A DNA stretch of 64,000 nucleotides from Hirsutella rhossiliensis (GCF_020360975.1 NW_025408670.1:3906001-3970000), one strand, 5' to 3'; counted from the first letter of the stretch, positions 12,654 to 26,180 are shown. Made by a program: numbers and translations. The notes: generated from the letters alone by a model not told the origin.

Positions 12654-13690
12654 CTAAGCGTCTATGGCCACGTCTAACTGCAGCAAGTCGCTCGCGTCAA
12701 GCATAGGGAGTGGATCCTGTGGAGCGTCGTCAGGCTCGTGCCCTGAGGTTCTTCGCGATGTCAGAAGTCGTCAACGTCGTTTGGCAAAGCCGGCGCCGGT
12801 TCTGTCACTAGGGCGTTTGAAAATACTGCGACGGCAAGGAAGTCCAAGCCTAGCCTTGAAGCTGTAGTGATGATGAGGATCACAGCGGCCGTGCGGCGGC
12901 TGTGACCGATCGTCACTGTAATCCTTCCCCACAGCGCAGTATTCAATCTTTATCTTCATGAGCGACCAGGCAGAGAGGTTTGGTCGGACTTTTGCAAAAA
13001 TGGGCAGGAAGGTGGATGTTGGTACTTTATACGCGGTCGTCTGCTGTAAATTGAGTATCTCGTCTGACTGGTGCCTCCAGAAGTTCTTGAAACGCTGAAA
13101 AACAGCAGGTCCCCCGTTAAGGACGGTATCTCTTCATCGCGGCGTGCATGCCCTCGACGATAAAGGTCGTCGTATGCCCAAGGTGACGCTGCCGGTCAAC
13201 GAAGCACGAGACGATCGTTTCCTTCAAGGGGTCGAGCCACGTTTTGACTGCATAATCCACAGCCGCCTATGGGTGGCCGGCCGACTTGAATGCTTCTAAC
13301 CGTTGGTTGTAGGTATCCTTCTTAGGGGCTTTGACGAAATTATTCCACTCCTTGAAGAAGGAAGTGAACTCAAGCGTCAGGATAATGCGTTTACCTTCCT
13401 TTACTGCCTTAGGGAAGTGTTGCTTGCCGTAGGCTAGAACGTTCTTATTAACATGCCAGCGGCAAAGTAAGTGAATCACTAACTATAGCTGTAGGAAAGA
13501 AATGAGGACGTTCATAAGGGCTAGCTCCCGGCAGGTGATAATAACCCGCAGCAAGAAATGCCTTCTATTTCTGCTAGCTCGAGTAGGGAGGGACTGTAGA
13601 GCCCAGCGATACTATGGCTCTGCTTTCCCCTTGAGGAAGACAGAGGCCACAGAGAAGAGCTCTGCGGCTGTTTTTGGTAAATTCAACCTG
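12654..13690 (-). pseudogene. Degraded Mutator-like (MULE) transposase
   Basis: On the minus strand the fragments line up in MULE transposase order. First comes an FLKG-type block with VIITCRELALMN (about 13,690-13,500), then HLLCRWHVNKNV (start of the open piece 13,479-13,267). Next is a stop at 13,267 followed by VEGMHAAMKRY, then a frameshift near 13,120 and a stretch containing NFWRHQSDEI. Last is an H..C...GLPC zinc-finger-like block (about 12,840-12,880). The frame ends at a stop at 12,654. MULE transposases move DNA elements by a DDE mechanism. The second catalytic Asp (usually TDRELALM) is Cys here, and at least three in-frame stops plus a frameshift rule out activity. The N-terminal part with the first Asp was not found. 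The lesions are compatible with C-to-T decay. It resembles fungal Hop-like MULEs. Confidence 0.75.
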
Positions 13691-14389
13691 ATCAATCTGC
13701 TCACGACAGGGGCTTTTGGCGGCGCCGTGCGCCGTGCGCTTTGCAAGCGGATGTGCTTCGTTAACACCGTGTCTTTGGACTGCCACTTCAATTTTGCTTC
13801 CGACCGGCACTCATTCGTCGTGTGGCTCCCACGCCCGATGAAATTTTTAGCCTCATTCCGGCACTACCGCTTCGCCTGGCAGACGGCCAATCTATACTCC
13901 CTCAACAACACTGACAGGCAGCTGGCCTCCGTCTCAGGCGGGCGTACGTGCGGCCCTATTCTTCATCACCTTCGATTGGAGGAGACGCAAGAGATGCTGA
14001 CTCGCGTCTTGCAGCGGGAATTGCGTCCGGGTTATCGGCCCTCCCGTCTGGCGCGTCTGGCCCGTACCGACTGTCAGCTTGATAAAAGAATCCCGGCCTG
14101 TTTGTTTGTCACCGCTGGGTTCCCGAGTCCAAACACCTCAATATCACTCACGGCCACGATGGAGGGCCTCCCAGTGTCCGACCTATCTAGTCACCCGACT
14201 GGGAATTCGAGATAATATGGAAACGGTGATAAAACTGTAGCTGCTGTGTCCTGGTCCCGCTGTGTCCTGGCCATCATGATCCCCACCTCGCTTCTCTTTA
14301 GGCAACACGGGCTGATGCGAGAGGGGGCGATTATCCCGACACTGGTCAGCATCTGCAACTGTCAACTAATATTAGGCCCCCCTAGCAGC
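13691..14389. other. Non-coding flank of the MULE remnant
   Basis: Ordinary-composition DNA that probably includes the 5' part of the MULE element, but no further transposase motif could be read. The long plus-strand frame at 13,502-14,215 runs antisense across the transposase remnant and is treated as a shadow. The AT-rich, RIP-type sequence starts just after this stretch. Confidence 0.4.
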
Positions 14390-15544
14390 GTTGAGCCTTG
14401 TCCCACTTTGGTTAAGTTCTTATAAGCGGGATATCGATAGAGCCGCTCTTACGACATGAGTCGTATTTTAAGGTTATTCGCAGCAGCAGAATTTTAGGAA
14501 AGTAAATATGGGATCGTAAAGCTGAGGCCTGAAAGTATAAGACAGGATTCTTATTGGAATTATTATATTGCTTAGAAGTATTGAAACAATGATTCTAAAA
14601 GCTAGACGATAAAGGGGGGCGGACTCCTCCTTATATAGACCAATTCGGAAGAACCAAGTGACATATATAGTAATACCTAGTACCATATTAAATTATATTA
14701 GATGAAAAATACAGAGGTGAAACTCCCGACCCTGGAAGTTATCCCGTTCCGAGGATATTTAATTTCGAAGTTAGTTGTTAGGGATGCTAGGTGTCAGTCA
14801 GACCTACCATGAACAGCGATGAATACGAAGTAGTGCTTGTTATGTCTAGCAATAGTCCTCCCGTTGCTATAGACAGTCGCAAGATATGCTGTCCAAGTGG
14901 TGGGAGTAAAAGGCTTATCCTTTCTAACTATCTAGCCGTTAGGTCCGTCTTATATACGGACGAGTCTAATGTTGCTTATCTAGTATATAGGATAAGGGTG
15001 GCTCTCTCTGTCTCTACCTTGTACCTGGTGGATCTGTCCTTTATTCTATAATATTAGCTGGCTGTGTTTAAAGTTATTAGTATTTAAGGTCTTCTATCTT
15101 ATTTTACTTAATCGTTTTTTTAATTCCCGATCCTTGCTTTATTTAACGTCCGATAATTATATAAAAATATATATTAAAACGAATCGCTCCTAAACTATCT
15201 TATAGTATTTCTATTTTACTTTATATACTACTATTTACTTATATACTTAGCTTTTATAATAAGACTTATTTATTATTAAAGGTATTTAATATATAAGATA
15301 GCCTCCCTAGTAGTATTATTTATCTTTAGTAGTAACGAGAAACTTTCCCTAATAATATAAAGCTACTATATACTTTTTAATATATTTAAATAGACCTTTA
15401 ATAGGTCTCTTAGGGTAAATTAAGTAAATAAATATATATAGATAGATATCCTAAATTATAAAAGTTAACTAGATTTATAAATTATAAGTTTTCTATTTAT
15501 AAATACTTTAGATATTTATTAAAATAGCGTTTACTTATTAATAG
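14390..15544. other. Entry into RIP-degraded AT-rich block
   Basis: Composition changes within a few hundred bases from mixed to very AT-rich, with TA dinucleotides dominating. CA and TG become rare past about 15,050. A small frame at 14,791-15,051 is not recognisable. No gene is supported. Confidence 0.6.
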
Positions 15545-15847
15545 TATCGCGAAGAATAGCTTGATTTTATAGTTCTTAGAGATATCCCTTAGTAAGAGGG
15601 ACCTAGGAAGCTAAAAGACTAGTATAAAAAAAGGAAGAAGGAGCTAAAAGGAGGTATAAAAAGGAGGGTAAGAGTAAGAGGGGAAGTAAAAGTAGTAATA
15701 GCTTCTTATAAAGGTAGCGAGAGATAAGATAAATATACCGGTAATAGCTAGAAAAGAAGGGAAAAACTAGTAAAAAGCTTAGTAGTTAAGAGGATATTAG
15801 TAGCTTCTTTATTAATAGAGATACTAGATAGATATAAAGAAGGGCGT
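15545..15847. repeat. Repeat C, left part of split copy
   Basis: This segment matches 42,393-42,700 and, in its second half, 40,546-40,770. Shared landmarks are the TCGCGAAG...TTATAGTTCTTAGAGATATCCC block and the GGAGCTAAAAGG...GGTAGCGAGAGATAAGATA block. The match stops where the palindrome begins at 15,848 and resumes at about 36,250, so the palindrome interrupts this copy. The element class is unknown and no coding content survives. Confidence 0.7.
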
Positions 15848-17647
15848 TATTATAGAGTAAGTAAAGGCGTAGGCTTAAGTACGGTCCGTTAAAAATAGGT
15901 TAATAATCTATAATAGGGAAAAGAAAGAGAAGTATAGGCCTAGCCTATATAGGCGCGGAGGCCGCTTATATATAAACTTAGCCTAGACCTTAGTCTAGGC
16001 CTATATAAGGCAAAAGCCCTTATATTATACCCCTACCTAGCTTTTAAAGAGGCGCGAATTTAAATAATACCTAATACTACGCTTAAGGGGATAGAACCCT
16101 TATATAGACTATATACGCTTAGTCGCGGAAAAAACGTTAGTAAATAACGTATAATACCCTTCTAAGCGAGCTTTTTAAATAGACTATATTATTAGTAGGG
16201 GCCGCGCCCTAAGAGTTAGGCTTTAGTACTTATAGCTAAGGAGTAAAGGTATATAAAATAGCGCGTAGCTAGCTTTAATAAGCTTATAGTATCCCGCCCC
16301 TTTTATATTAGCGTATAATAGTAGCTCTTAGTACTATAATATAGGAGATAATACTTTAATATATAAGACTTTATTCCCTTTTATATAGGGCTATATAGCT
16401 ACTCCCTTTCGCTATAGTTATATTATATTAACAGCCTTCTTATATCTTAGCCGCCCTTTTAATTACTATAAGTATATATTTTATTTATATAGTAGCTATT
16501 ACTATATATAAGGGGACGCCGATAAAGCTTATAAAGGCGTTACTAAGATTACTTATTACTAGAATCGCTATTATTAAACTTAACCTCTTTTCTATCTTAG
16601 CTAGTATACCCCTTTACTACTTAAAGTATATTTACCTACGCTTCTTAATATAAATACTTTAAAAACTAATAGGATTTACTACTATAGCCTATATAGCGAC
16701 TATCTTATTACTACCTCTTTCTATCCTTAGTCCTTAAAGTAAAGATAGAGATATTTATAGTATTATTAGCGTTATTTTTTTCTTATATTATAAAAGAAAA
16801 AAAAAAGAAACTTATTACTACTAAGCTTATAAAGAAAGTAAATAAGATTAGTATATATATTTAATAGTATAGACCTTTTACTTAAATAAGTATACTAATC
16901 TATATTTAAGCTTATAATAAGGTAATTATACTTTATTATATTAAGCTAGCTATATATATTTACTTAATAAAATACCTCTTTAAACTATATAAGGTAGGCT
17001 AGAATTACTTTACTTTACTTTTAATAAAGTATTATAAGCTCTTAGCTTACTAACTTAGCTATATTAAGTTTACTATAATTAATATAAAGCTTTATAAGGA
17101 GGTCGGCTAGTTTATTTATATTAATATATATAAATACTAAGAGATACCTTTATAAGTATAAGGATAAGCTCGCGTAAAGATAGTTAAATTAAGTATAAAT
17201 ATCCCTTATTATAGCGCTATTAGTATAGAGCTTTACTTTTATATAAAGTAGCTATAGCTTAAGCTTTATAGAGGAGCTAATAAACTTACTAAGGTATAGT
17301 AGTACCGCTCTTAGTTATATAGAGCCCTACTATTATAAGAAGCTCTTAATTACCTAAGTAAACTAAGTATTATATTCGCTTTAATTTTTAAATATTAGCT
17401 TTAAAGGTAGCTAAAAATAGCTATTTTATATATAGGGATATAAAGAGGGTAAAATAAAAGGTAGATTATATTATTATAAAGTAAGTAAAGGTATAGGCTT
17501 AAGTATAGTTTATTAAAAGAAGGTTAATAATCTATAAAAAGGAAAATGAATAAAAGTATAGGCCTAGCCTATATAAGCGTAAAGGCCGCTTATATATAGA
17601 CTTAGCCTAGACCTTAGTTTATACCTATATAAGGTAAAAGCTTTTAT
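15848..17647 (+). repeat. Left arm (L) of a 1.8-kb-arm palindrome
   Basis: About 1.8 kb that reappears in inverted orientation from 17,648 onward. It starts and ends with direct copies of a roughly 177-bp sequence (15,848-16,024 and about 17,472-17,647), each beginning TATTATA.AGTAAGTA and containing the AGGCCTAGCCTATATA block. This makes it look like a short non-autonomous LTR-type (TRIM-like) element. It is heavily RIP-mutated with no readable protein. It keeps empty versions of the insertion sites used by Gypsy-B (at 16,446-16,450) and Gypsy-A (near 16,095) in the opposite arm. Confidence 0.7.
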
Positions 17648-19109
17648 TATAAGGGCTTTTACCCTATATAGGCCTAGACTAAGGTCTAAGCTAAGTTTAT
17701 ATATAAGTAGCCTTTATACCTATATAGGCTAAGCTTATACTTTTCTTTCTTTTTCCTTTTATAGATTATTAACCTTCTTTTAATAAACTATACTTAAGCT
17801 TATACCTTTACCTACTTTATAATAGTATAATCTACCCTTTATTTTACCCTCTCTATATCCCTATATATAGAATAGTTATTTTTTAGCTACTTTTAAAGCT
17901 AACGTTTAATTACTTAGTTTAGTTAAACCGCCTACGCTAGTATATATATACGCGAAATATCTATACTCTTATAGTTATAAAATTAAAGTAAACGTAATAC
18001 TTAGTTCGCTTAGGTAATTAAGAGCCTCTTATAATAATAGGGCTTTATATAACTAAGAGCGGTACTACTATACCTTAATAAGTTTAATAGCTCCTTTATA
18101 AAGCTCGAGCTATAGCTACTTTATATAAAAGTAAAGCTCTATACTAATAGCGCTATAATAAGGGATATCTATACTTAATTTAACTATCTTTACGTAAGCC
18201 TATCCTTATACCTATAAAGGTATCTCTTACTATTTACGCGTATTAGTATAAATAGACTAGCCGACCTCTTTATAAAGCTCTATATTAATTATAGCGAACT
18301 TAACGTAGCTAAGTTAGGAGGCTAAGAGCTTATAACGCTTTATTAAAAGTAGAGTAAAGCTATTCTAGCCTACCTTATATAGTTTAAAGAGGTGCTTTAA
18401 TAAGTAGATATATATAGCTAGCTTAATATAGTAAAATATAATTACCTTATTATAAGCTTAAATATAGATTAGTATACTTATTTAAGTAAAAGGTCTATAC
18501 TACTAAATATATATACCGATTTTATCTGCCTTTTTTATAAGCTTAATAGTAATAAGTTTCTTTTTTTATTTTCTTTTATAGTATAAGAAAAGGATAACGT
18601 TAGTAATATTATAGATATCTTTATCTCTACCTTAAGGACTAAGGATAAAAAGAGATAGCGATAAGAGGGTCGCTATATAAGCTATAGTAGTAAATCCTAT
18701 TAGTTTTTAAAGTACCTATGCTAGGAAGCGCGGGTAAACGTACTTTAAGTAGTAAAGGGGTATATATACTAAGATAGAAAGGAGGTTAGGTTTAATAATA
18801 GCGACTTTAATAATAAGTAATCTTAGTAACGCCTTTATAGGCTTTATTAGCGTTCCCTTATATATAGTAGTAGCTACTATATAGATAGGACGTATACTTA
18901 TAGCGACTAAAAGGGCGGCTAAGTATTATAGAGTAAGTAGAGGCGTACGCGTAGGTGCCGTCTATAAGATAATATTAATAAGCTATATAGAGCTCTCCTA
19001 TACGCGGCTAGCCTATATATATATATATAGGATCCGGCCCTCTATATATAACTATATAGCTTAGGCTATAGCTTAAGCCTATAACCTATAATAGTTAAAG
19101 ACTTTTATA

Positions 19110-20540
19110 TAATGCCCTCCCTTAAGCGCGGCGCGGCGTTGCCCTATTAACGGCTTCCGTACTATAAGGCCCGTGCCGCTAGCTCTACCCTACCCTTTTC
19201 CGTTAATCGTACTAGCCCTACTAGCCCTATTATCCCCGCGCTTATTAGCCCGGGCAGCTAGAACTAGGCTCTATACTTATCGGCCGGCTAGCCGTTTAAA
19301 TAAGGGCGTAACCTATTATATACGCCCCTAGGTAGCCGGCGGCCGGCCTAGACCTACGTAAGCCTTAGGTTGCCCGTCCCCTTGGCCTTAGGCAGCCTCC
19401 TTTACCTAGGGGTATATAAGGCGGTATCCCCCCTTTCCTCCTTCCTTTCCTTCTCCTCCTTCTTTAACCGTAGTAGTAGTAGTAATAGGTAAGTTCCGCT
19501 CTACCTAAAGCGTTAGTTCGTTCCTAGCTATATAGGCCGCCTTATTAATATATACTTATAGTAATAGCTATAGTAGTAATAATAGCCCTAATAATAATAA
19601 CTTCTACTAGTAAGTTCTCCGCCCTATAAAGCGGGAGGCTATAATCCGTAATACTAACTTCCGCGATAGATATATCTACCTCCCCCTCCCTTACTTCCTC
19701 TTTCTCGGAGCGTATAGAGTCGTTCGTCGACGCCGTGCTAGGTATAGCCGACGATGGCTCCGCCGCTACCGCTGCTCCTACCCGCGCCCCCGCGACCGCG
19801 CCTACCGCCGCCGCCTCTACCTCTACTACGCTAGCCGCCCTTACGTTGCCCTTTTAGGTAACGACGCTATCCCCGCCGCCGGCTATAACGCCCGGCCCGC
19901 GCCCCGCGCCGCTACTACTACCCCGTAAGTCCGCTACCTGGCGGCGTAGTAGCTATTTTCCGCTAACTTCTTAAAGTATAAACGCTAAGTATAGGCCGGA
20001 GCGCCCGCGCGGCCCTATATAGTGCGCGTCGTAGGAGCTCCCTACGCCGACTAAGTCGGGCGCCGCCGTAGCGGTAGTTATTACTAGTACGCGCGTGCCG
20101 GCCGCGCTATAAGGCGGCGCCTCCGTCTTACTCGCTACGGCGTCGGCAGAAGGCCGGCGCGCAGGTAGGCATAGGGGCTACTAAAGCGCCTGCCGCCGCC
20201 GCCGCCGCCTACCGTAATCTCCGCGCCCTTAGCGCTGGGCCTTATCCTAAGTAAGTTCCTCTTATCTGGCTCTTACTTCCGCTACTAACTCTCCTGGTAC
20301 TAGGGATACTGCCTCCGTCGCCCTATCGGCGGTCCCCGCCGTGCCGCCGCCGCCCGCCGCTGCTAGCGGGCCCCGCCCCTAGAGCCCCCGGAGCCGCCGC
20401 TGCCGCTAACTAGCTCGCGGGCCTAGAGGGCCGCCTAAGCGCCTTAGAGAGCGCCGCCGCCGCTAATAAGGTAGAGGAGGATAATAAGGATAAGGATAAA
20501 GATAACGATAAGGACGAGGAGTAGGTCTAAGTAGTTTAAG
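19110..20540. other. GC-rich island inside Gypsy-B
   Basis: Between the end of pol and the 3' LTR lies about 1.4 kb rich in CCG/GCC and CG, unlike the AT-rich surroundings. CA and TG are still rare, so the high GC persists because the sequence is mostly CpG/GpC. A plus-strand frame from about 20,100 to a stop at 20,535 (opposite to pol) reads as Arg/Pro/Ala-rich and ends in an acidic Lys/Asp/Glu tail. It could be a captured sequence or a GC-rich 3' region. I do not recognise it. Confidence 0.4.
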
Positions 20541-20649
20541 GGCTTTGCCCTAAAATAAACGCTATTTTTATCTCTACTTATATAATTACGCTCGCGTTAT
20601 TATAACTACCTACTTTACTTTACCTACTTCGTAGTCTTAGCCTAGGCTA

Positions 20650-23600
20650 CTATCGGTAGTCTATTAGTCTATCGTTCTTATTTACTATTTTAAATAAGGC
20701 TTTAAACTTATCGAGGGCTATAGTTCCCGTAAACTTATATATAGGTTCTTACGTAAGGTCGAGATACCCGCGCTACTTAACGAGGACCTCTTAGCGTTTT
20801 CCCCTACTAACCTTTTTCTAGCGCGCGGCTTATATCTCTTTAACCTCGAACTTATCCTCTCCCTCTACCTCGATTATAGGCGGTTAAGCGTCCGCTACTT
20901 CTTATCTAGGTAGCGGGTTAAAGGAGGCTCTATAAAGGAGGTCTACGTTAATCTTATTATAGACCCTTATTAGGAGACTATTAAGCTCTATAACCTATAA
21001 GCTAATAACCCTCTATACTATAAACTTCGCGTATAGCTAGTTAAGCTTCTTCTTTAGTCGTGCTAACTTATAGTTATAGAGGTCTAGCTATACCTTATCT
21101 CCTACCGCGAACCTATCTACTAGGGCCCTAGTCTTATTAGCGTGCCGCTCTTAATCTTACGCCGCGGCGGCTATCGCGGATTAGTAATAATCTATAGTCT
21201 CTTATCGCTTTTATATAAACGTAGAGGCGCGGCCCTTTAGTAACGAATTACTATACTACTCTACTACTACGTCTATAGTAAAGGGAACTAGTAAGGGTAG
21301 TTTAAAGCTATATATTATAAAGAAAGGGGCTATCTTAATAAAAGTATATAGTTTACTATTTAACGTAAGTTAAGCCGCGGGGAGCTACTAGTCTTAGTTT
21401 ACTTAGTTATAGGCTATAATAGCCTATAGGTAAGCCTATACTTCTTAGTTAACCTTCTTAGGCCCTCCGTCGGTCTATAAGTAATATACTATACTAAGTA
21501 GCTATATAATCTAAAGTAGCTAGTATAGGTGCTACTAAAAGCGGCTAGTTTAATTCGATCCCTTATCGCTTATAATAGAGGCTAGCTAGCTATACGAGCG
21601 GGCCTAGTACTATAGGAAGCGCTCTACGTAAGACTTTACGTTTATAGATAGTATCGGCTTTAATACTATAGACTTACTAAGTCGGTCCTTAATTACCTAT
21701 ATATAGTAGTTACCGCCCTCTATAAGTAGGAGGTCTATTATAAAGTCTATCTATATATATATATAAAACTAGTCGGGTACCGGAAGCTACTTAAGTAGCC
21801 CCTTAAGCTATGCCCTCTAGATCTTTATATAGTTATAGATATCGTAGTTATAGAGGAAGCAACGAACGTAGTATTATAGGAGGGGCTAGTAAAAGTCCCT
21901 TATAAGGCCTACTACTATACCCTATCTACCTAGGTAACCTACGACGCTAGAGTTATAGATAAGTTAGACTAGCCTCCCTTAGAGCTTATTCCGTTTATCT
22001 AGCTCTAGCGGTCCCTCCTTCTCCTTAGCTTTTATAATATATAGTGCGCCTAGTACTTATAGTCTCCCCCGCTAGCGTAAATGCCCTTATAGGTCGATAT
22101 AGTAGTCGGCTACCTATACCTTTAGCTTTAGCTTCGGATCTAGGTATCGAGCGCCGGACTTAACGGCACGGCGTACGCCCTCGTAGGTACGGTCTATAGC
22201 CGCTATCCTATCCTATAAGCGTTAAAGGGCCTTATCTTAGAATACTCTCGCCGCGCGCGCCCCTAGGCCGGTCTATCCCTCCTCGCCGGACCGAGGTAAG
22301 GGCGCGGGGGGAAGCTTATTCGCTAGCACCGCGTCTCCCTTTACTAAAGAAGCTCTTATATAAGTCTATAGTGCTTCCTATAGGATAAGCTATAGATCCT
22401 AGGCCTTAATATCCGCTCCCGTTAGCTAGTCTTAATCCCTCTAGGAAAGCGCGTCTAGGACTATAGAGTCCCGCTTAAGGCGGTACTTAATCGAGAAGTT
22501 AAAGCGTAAGAGATACTCTGCTTAGCGGGCTTACCGCTCTAAGAGGTGCTAGCGAGTTATAAAGTACTTAAGGTTCCTATAGTCTATAAGAACCTCGAAG
22601 CTCTTATAGCTCCGGAGCTCCGCTTACTATTACTTAAAGTAGCTAATAATCGCTAGTATCTCCTTATCGTAAATAGCGTAATTCCGCTTTACTAAGGTTA
22701 GCTTATAGGAGTAGAACGCTACCGGTTACTTCCGCCCGTTTACCTCTTAGGAGAGCGTTCCTTTAAGTGCCTAGCCGCTATAGTTTACTTTAATTAACGT
22801 AGACTAGTTAAAGTCCTACTAAAGTAGTACTAGGGCTTAAGAGAATAGGTCCTTAAGCGTATAGAACGCTCCTTCCTATATAGGCCCTTAGCGAAAGGCG
22901 GTCTACTTCCCAGTAATCTCGTTTAAGGGTATTATAATATAAGAGAAGCCCTTAATAAATATCTTATAATAGTTCGCGAACCTAAGGAAGCTCTATATAC
23001 TTATCTATATAGTTAGGGTAGCTTAGTCCTAAATCGCCTAGATCTTTATAGGGTCCGCCTATATACCTATGCCTATATAGATAATAAAGCCTAGGTACTT
23101 AACCCTCTTAACCCTAAATTCGCACTTATCTAAGTTAAGGTAGAGCTTATAAAGTTAAAGGCGCTCTAGGACCCTCTATACTTTCTATATATAGTCCTTA
23201 TAAGAGCCGCTTATATAGATAAGGATATTATCTATATATACGGAAGCGAACTTATCGAGGAAGTCCTAAAGTACGTTATTAATATAACGCTAGAAGGTAG
23301 CGGGCGCTCCTAAGAAGCCGAAGGGCGTTACGAGCTACTTAAATAAGCTATAGCGTATATAGAACGCTATCTTTTACTCGTTACCCTCCGAGATCTATAC
23401 CTTATAGAACGCTTATTTTATATCTAGCTTTATAAACTACTTCGCCTTTAAAAGGTTATAGAGCGTATCTAAGATTAAGGGTAAAGGGTAGCGGTCCGGC
23501 CTTATAATTACGTTTAAAGCCCTATAGTCGTAATAGAACTATATCCCGCCCCTTAGTTTATATATAAATAGGACCGGCGCTCTTACTTTGGAGCTACTTA

Positions 23601-25600
23601 CTTAAATAAAACCCTTATCTAGGAGGTCCCTTAGCGTCTTCTTTAGTACTAGTAGCTCCGCGTATAATATACTATATAGCGGTCTAAATAGTACGGGTAG
23701 TTCCTGCCCCTTCTTATCGGTATAGAGTACGATCCTATAGTCTACCCCTAGCTTATATAGGTTAAGCTTATCCGCTTCCTAGGCCTTAAATAGCGGTAGG
23801 AGGTCGTAAAAGCGCTCTAGTATCTATTGCTATAGCTTAGAGGGCGACTTTAGCTTCTTTATCTAAAGGGCCTTATCGATATCTACTAGGCTAACTACGT
23901 AGACCGCTATATTAGCCGCTGCCCGGCCTTGCCCCCGCTCTACCTATTATATAGTTCCTATAAAGATAGAGGCAAGGACTTCTTATACTAAGCGTAAAGC
24001 TTATACGCTTAGTCCTACGCCTATAGAACCGTCGTCGTAGTAGACCTACTATTACGTAGGCCTAAACTATAGCTTCCTTTAATATAGAACTAAGTATAAC
24101 TTTATATATAATAACTAGGGTTTCCTAAGGATTAAGGGAAACTCTAGTTAAGGGATTATATAGGCTACGATAAGCTTATAGTAACCGTTGACCTTTATAG
24201 CTAGCTATATAATACCCTTAATTACTATACCTTCTATTACGCCTAAGGCGCCCTTTACTCGCCTTAGGGCGATCTTTTCTACCGGCACTTATATCTCTCG
24301 CGTAAGCGCCTTATTAACTATAGCGTAGCACTAGTAGCCCTCGTCTATAAGGGCGGTAACGGGTAAGGAGTTATTAATTATAACCTATATTAAAGTAAGC
24401 TCCTCTTTTATATAGGCGGATAATTCTTTCTTCTCCTTTACTAGTACTAGTAATTAAGGCTCTAGAGCCCGTCTTTACTCTAGAGCTACTCTTTTTCCTC
24501 TAGGCCTAGGGGGGCGGAGTCCTCCTTATTTTCTAAGGTAAGGAGCGGTTCTATCTTTGCTACTTAAACCGCTATAGGCCGCTTAGCTAAAAGGAAGGGG
24601 CATTTTAATATAAAGTACGTAGATACTCTATAATATAAGTAGCGGCCGTTAGCCTTCTTCTTCCTAATTTCCTTGCTCGTTACCTACTATGCCCGCTACT
24701 TAGAGTATAGGGCGGTATAGGGGGTAGTCGACGGCGTCTTCTTACCGCGTCTAGCCCGGTCTATATAGGTAGCCGATATTAGGGTATCCCTATCTATATC
24801 GATAGCCGGTTATTTATCTTACGGAGGGGCGGTAATCCTATCGCCGCTATATAGCGTGCGCTTACGGAGCTTCTAGAAACGCGGCGTCTACTTATAGCCT
24901 TAAGCTACCTTTATTAACCGGCTTATATACTCGCTATAGTTAGTAGGTATAATTATAGGGATAAGTAGCTCTCGTAAGGCCGGCGTAATCGAATTCTATA
25001 GCTATATAAGCTTCGCGCTATCTTCCTATACTATAGTCCCCGCTACCCGTAAGAGCGTCTCTTTAAAATCGGGAAGGAATTCGCTAAAGGTTTATCCGTC
25101 TCTCTACTTAAGGGTCTATAGCCTATCTTACGCCTTCTCCCGCTCCTATACGTTGCCGAACGTATATATAAGGTATTAAAAGAAGTCTTATAGGTCGCGT
25201 CTGCCCCTAGGGCCGCCCTTATCCTAGAATCCGGAGATCCGCCGTATCTAGGGCTCCGGTAGCGTATAGAAGAGCGAATACTACGCTATATCGCGATAGC
25301 TATTTAGGCCCTATTTCTCGTCGGTTATAAACTTTATCTATAGCCGGCTAAGGAAGAAGTAAAAGGACTCCGGCTTACTATCTTAAGTCGGCTAAGGGAG
25401 CGGCTTCCTCGTTAGTAGTATCGCCGCTATAACCGGCGTTACGGAGGCCGTAGGGGTTAAAGCCGGTCTCGTAGACGGCTCCCTTAGTATAGCGAGAACC
25501 TCGTCCTTCTCGCTAGCCGTCGCGCTTCTAATCGCTTCTAAGATAGCTACGATACTTCCTATCTATCTAGGGAGGGGCGGAGTGCTTCCTTAAGGGGGAG
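20650..25600 (-). pseudogene. Gypsy-B gag-pol remnant
   Basis: On the minus strand a Ty3/Gypsy reverse transcriptase is legible at about 23,900-23,050. It shows a TPFGFLGAPATF block, then VYIDNILIY where Gypsy elements have VYIDDILIY (the second Asp is now Asn, a G-to-A RIP change), and later KCEF and KYLGFII. Downstream, an integrase zinc-binding region (about 21,960-21,830) and catalytic core with IDF and ISDRG follow to about 21,000. Most stops are TAG/TAA where Gln or Trp is expected. Gag is presumed at the 25.6-kb end but not resolved. The domain order places integrase after RT, as in Metaviridae. The copy is dead. Confidence 0.8.
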
Positions 25601-26180
25601 GCGCCCTCTCTAGAGAGATATCTATTAGATCTATTAATTAATAGCTTATACTATTACGGAGTAGGCAAAGGCGTGCGCGTAAGTACCGTCCGTAGGATAA
25701 TATTAATAAGCTATATAGAGCTCTCCTATACGCGGCTAGCCCGTATATATACGTATAGGATCCGGCCCTCTATATATAACTATATAGCTTAGGCCATAGC
25801 CTAAGCTTATAACCTATAATAGTTAAAGACTCTTATACTAAGATATAAGAAGGCCGCTAATATAATATAACTATAGTAAAAGGGAGTACCTATATAGCCC
25901 TATATAAGAGGGAGTAGAGCCTTATATACTAAAGTACCGTCCCTTATATTATAGTACTAAGAGCTACTACTATACGCCGATATAAATACTATAAGCTTAC
26001 CGAAGCTAGCTATATACTATTTTATATACCTCTACTCCTTAGCTATAAGTATTAAAGCCTAACTCTTAGGGCGCGGCCCTTATTAATAATATAGTCTATC
26101 TAAGAAGCTTACTTAAGAGGGTATTATATATTATTTACTAATGTTTTTTCCGTGACTAAGCGTATATAGTTTACGCGAGG

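Larger units (their letters stand above)
18924..25837 (-). mobile_element. Gypsy-B LTR retrotransposon, RIP-inactivated
   Basis: A 6.9-kb element bounded by 186-bp LTRs (18,924-19,109 and 25,652-25,837) and a perfect 5-bp target duplication CTAAG (18,919-18,923 and 25,838-25,842). The same site is uninterrupted in the left palindrome arm (16,446-16,450). Coding direction is minus. LTR ends read TATTA...TTATA where TG...CA would be expected, consistent with RIP of the terminal dinucleotides. CA/TG are scarce throughout and the frames are full of TAG/TAA. Confidence 0.9.

Noticed and set aside
13502..14215. 237-codon plus-strand frame
   Set aside because: Runs antisense across the MULE transposase blocks, so it is a shadow frame.
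14791..15051. 86-codon plus-strand frame at the start of the AT block
   Set aside because: No family resemblance and located where composition is changing; could be repeat residue.
15848..17647. CRISPR-like or telomeric array
   Set aside because: Direct repeats are only two copies about 1.6 kb apart in a eukaryotic transposon context; no array structure.
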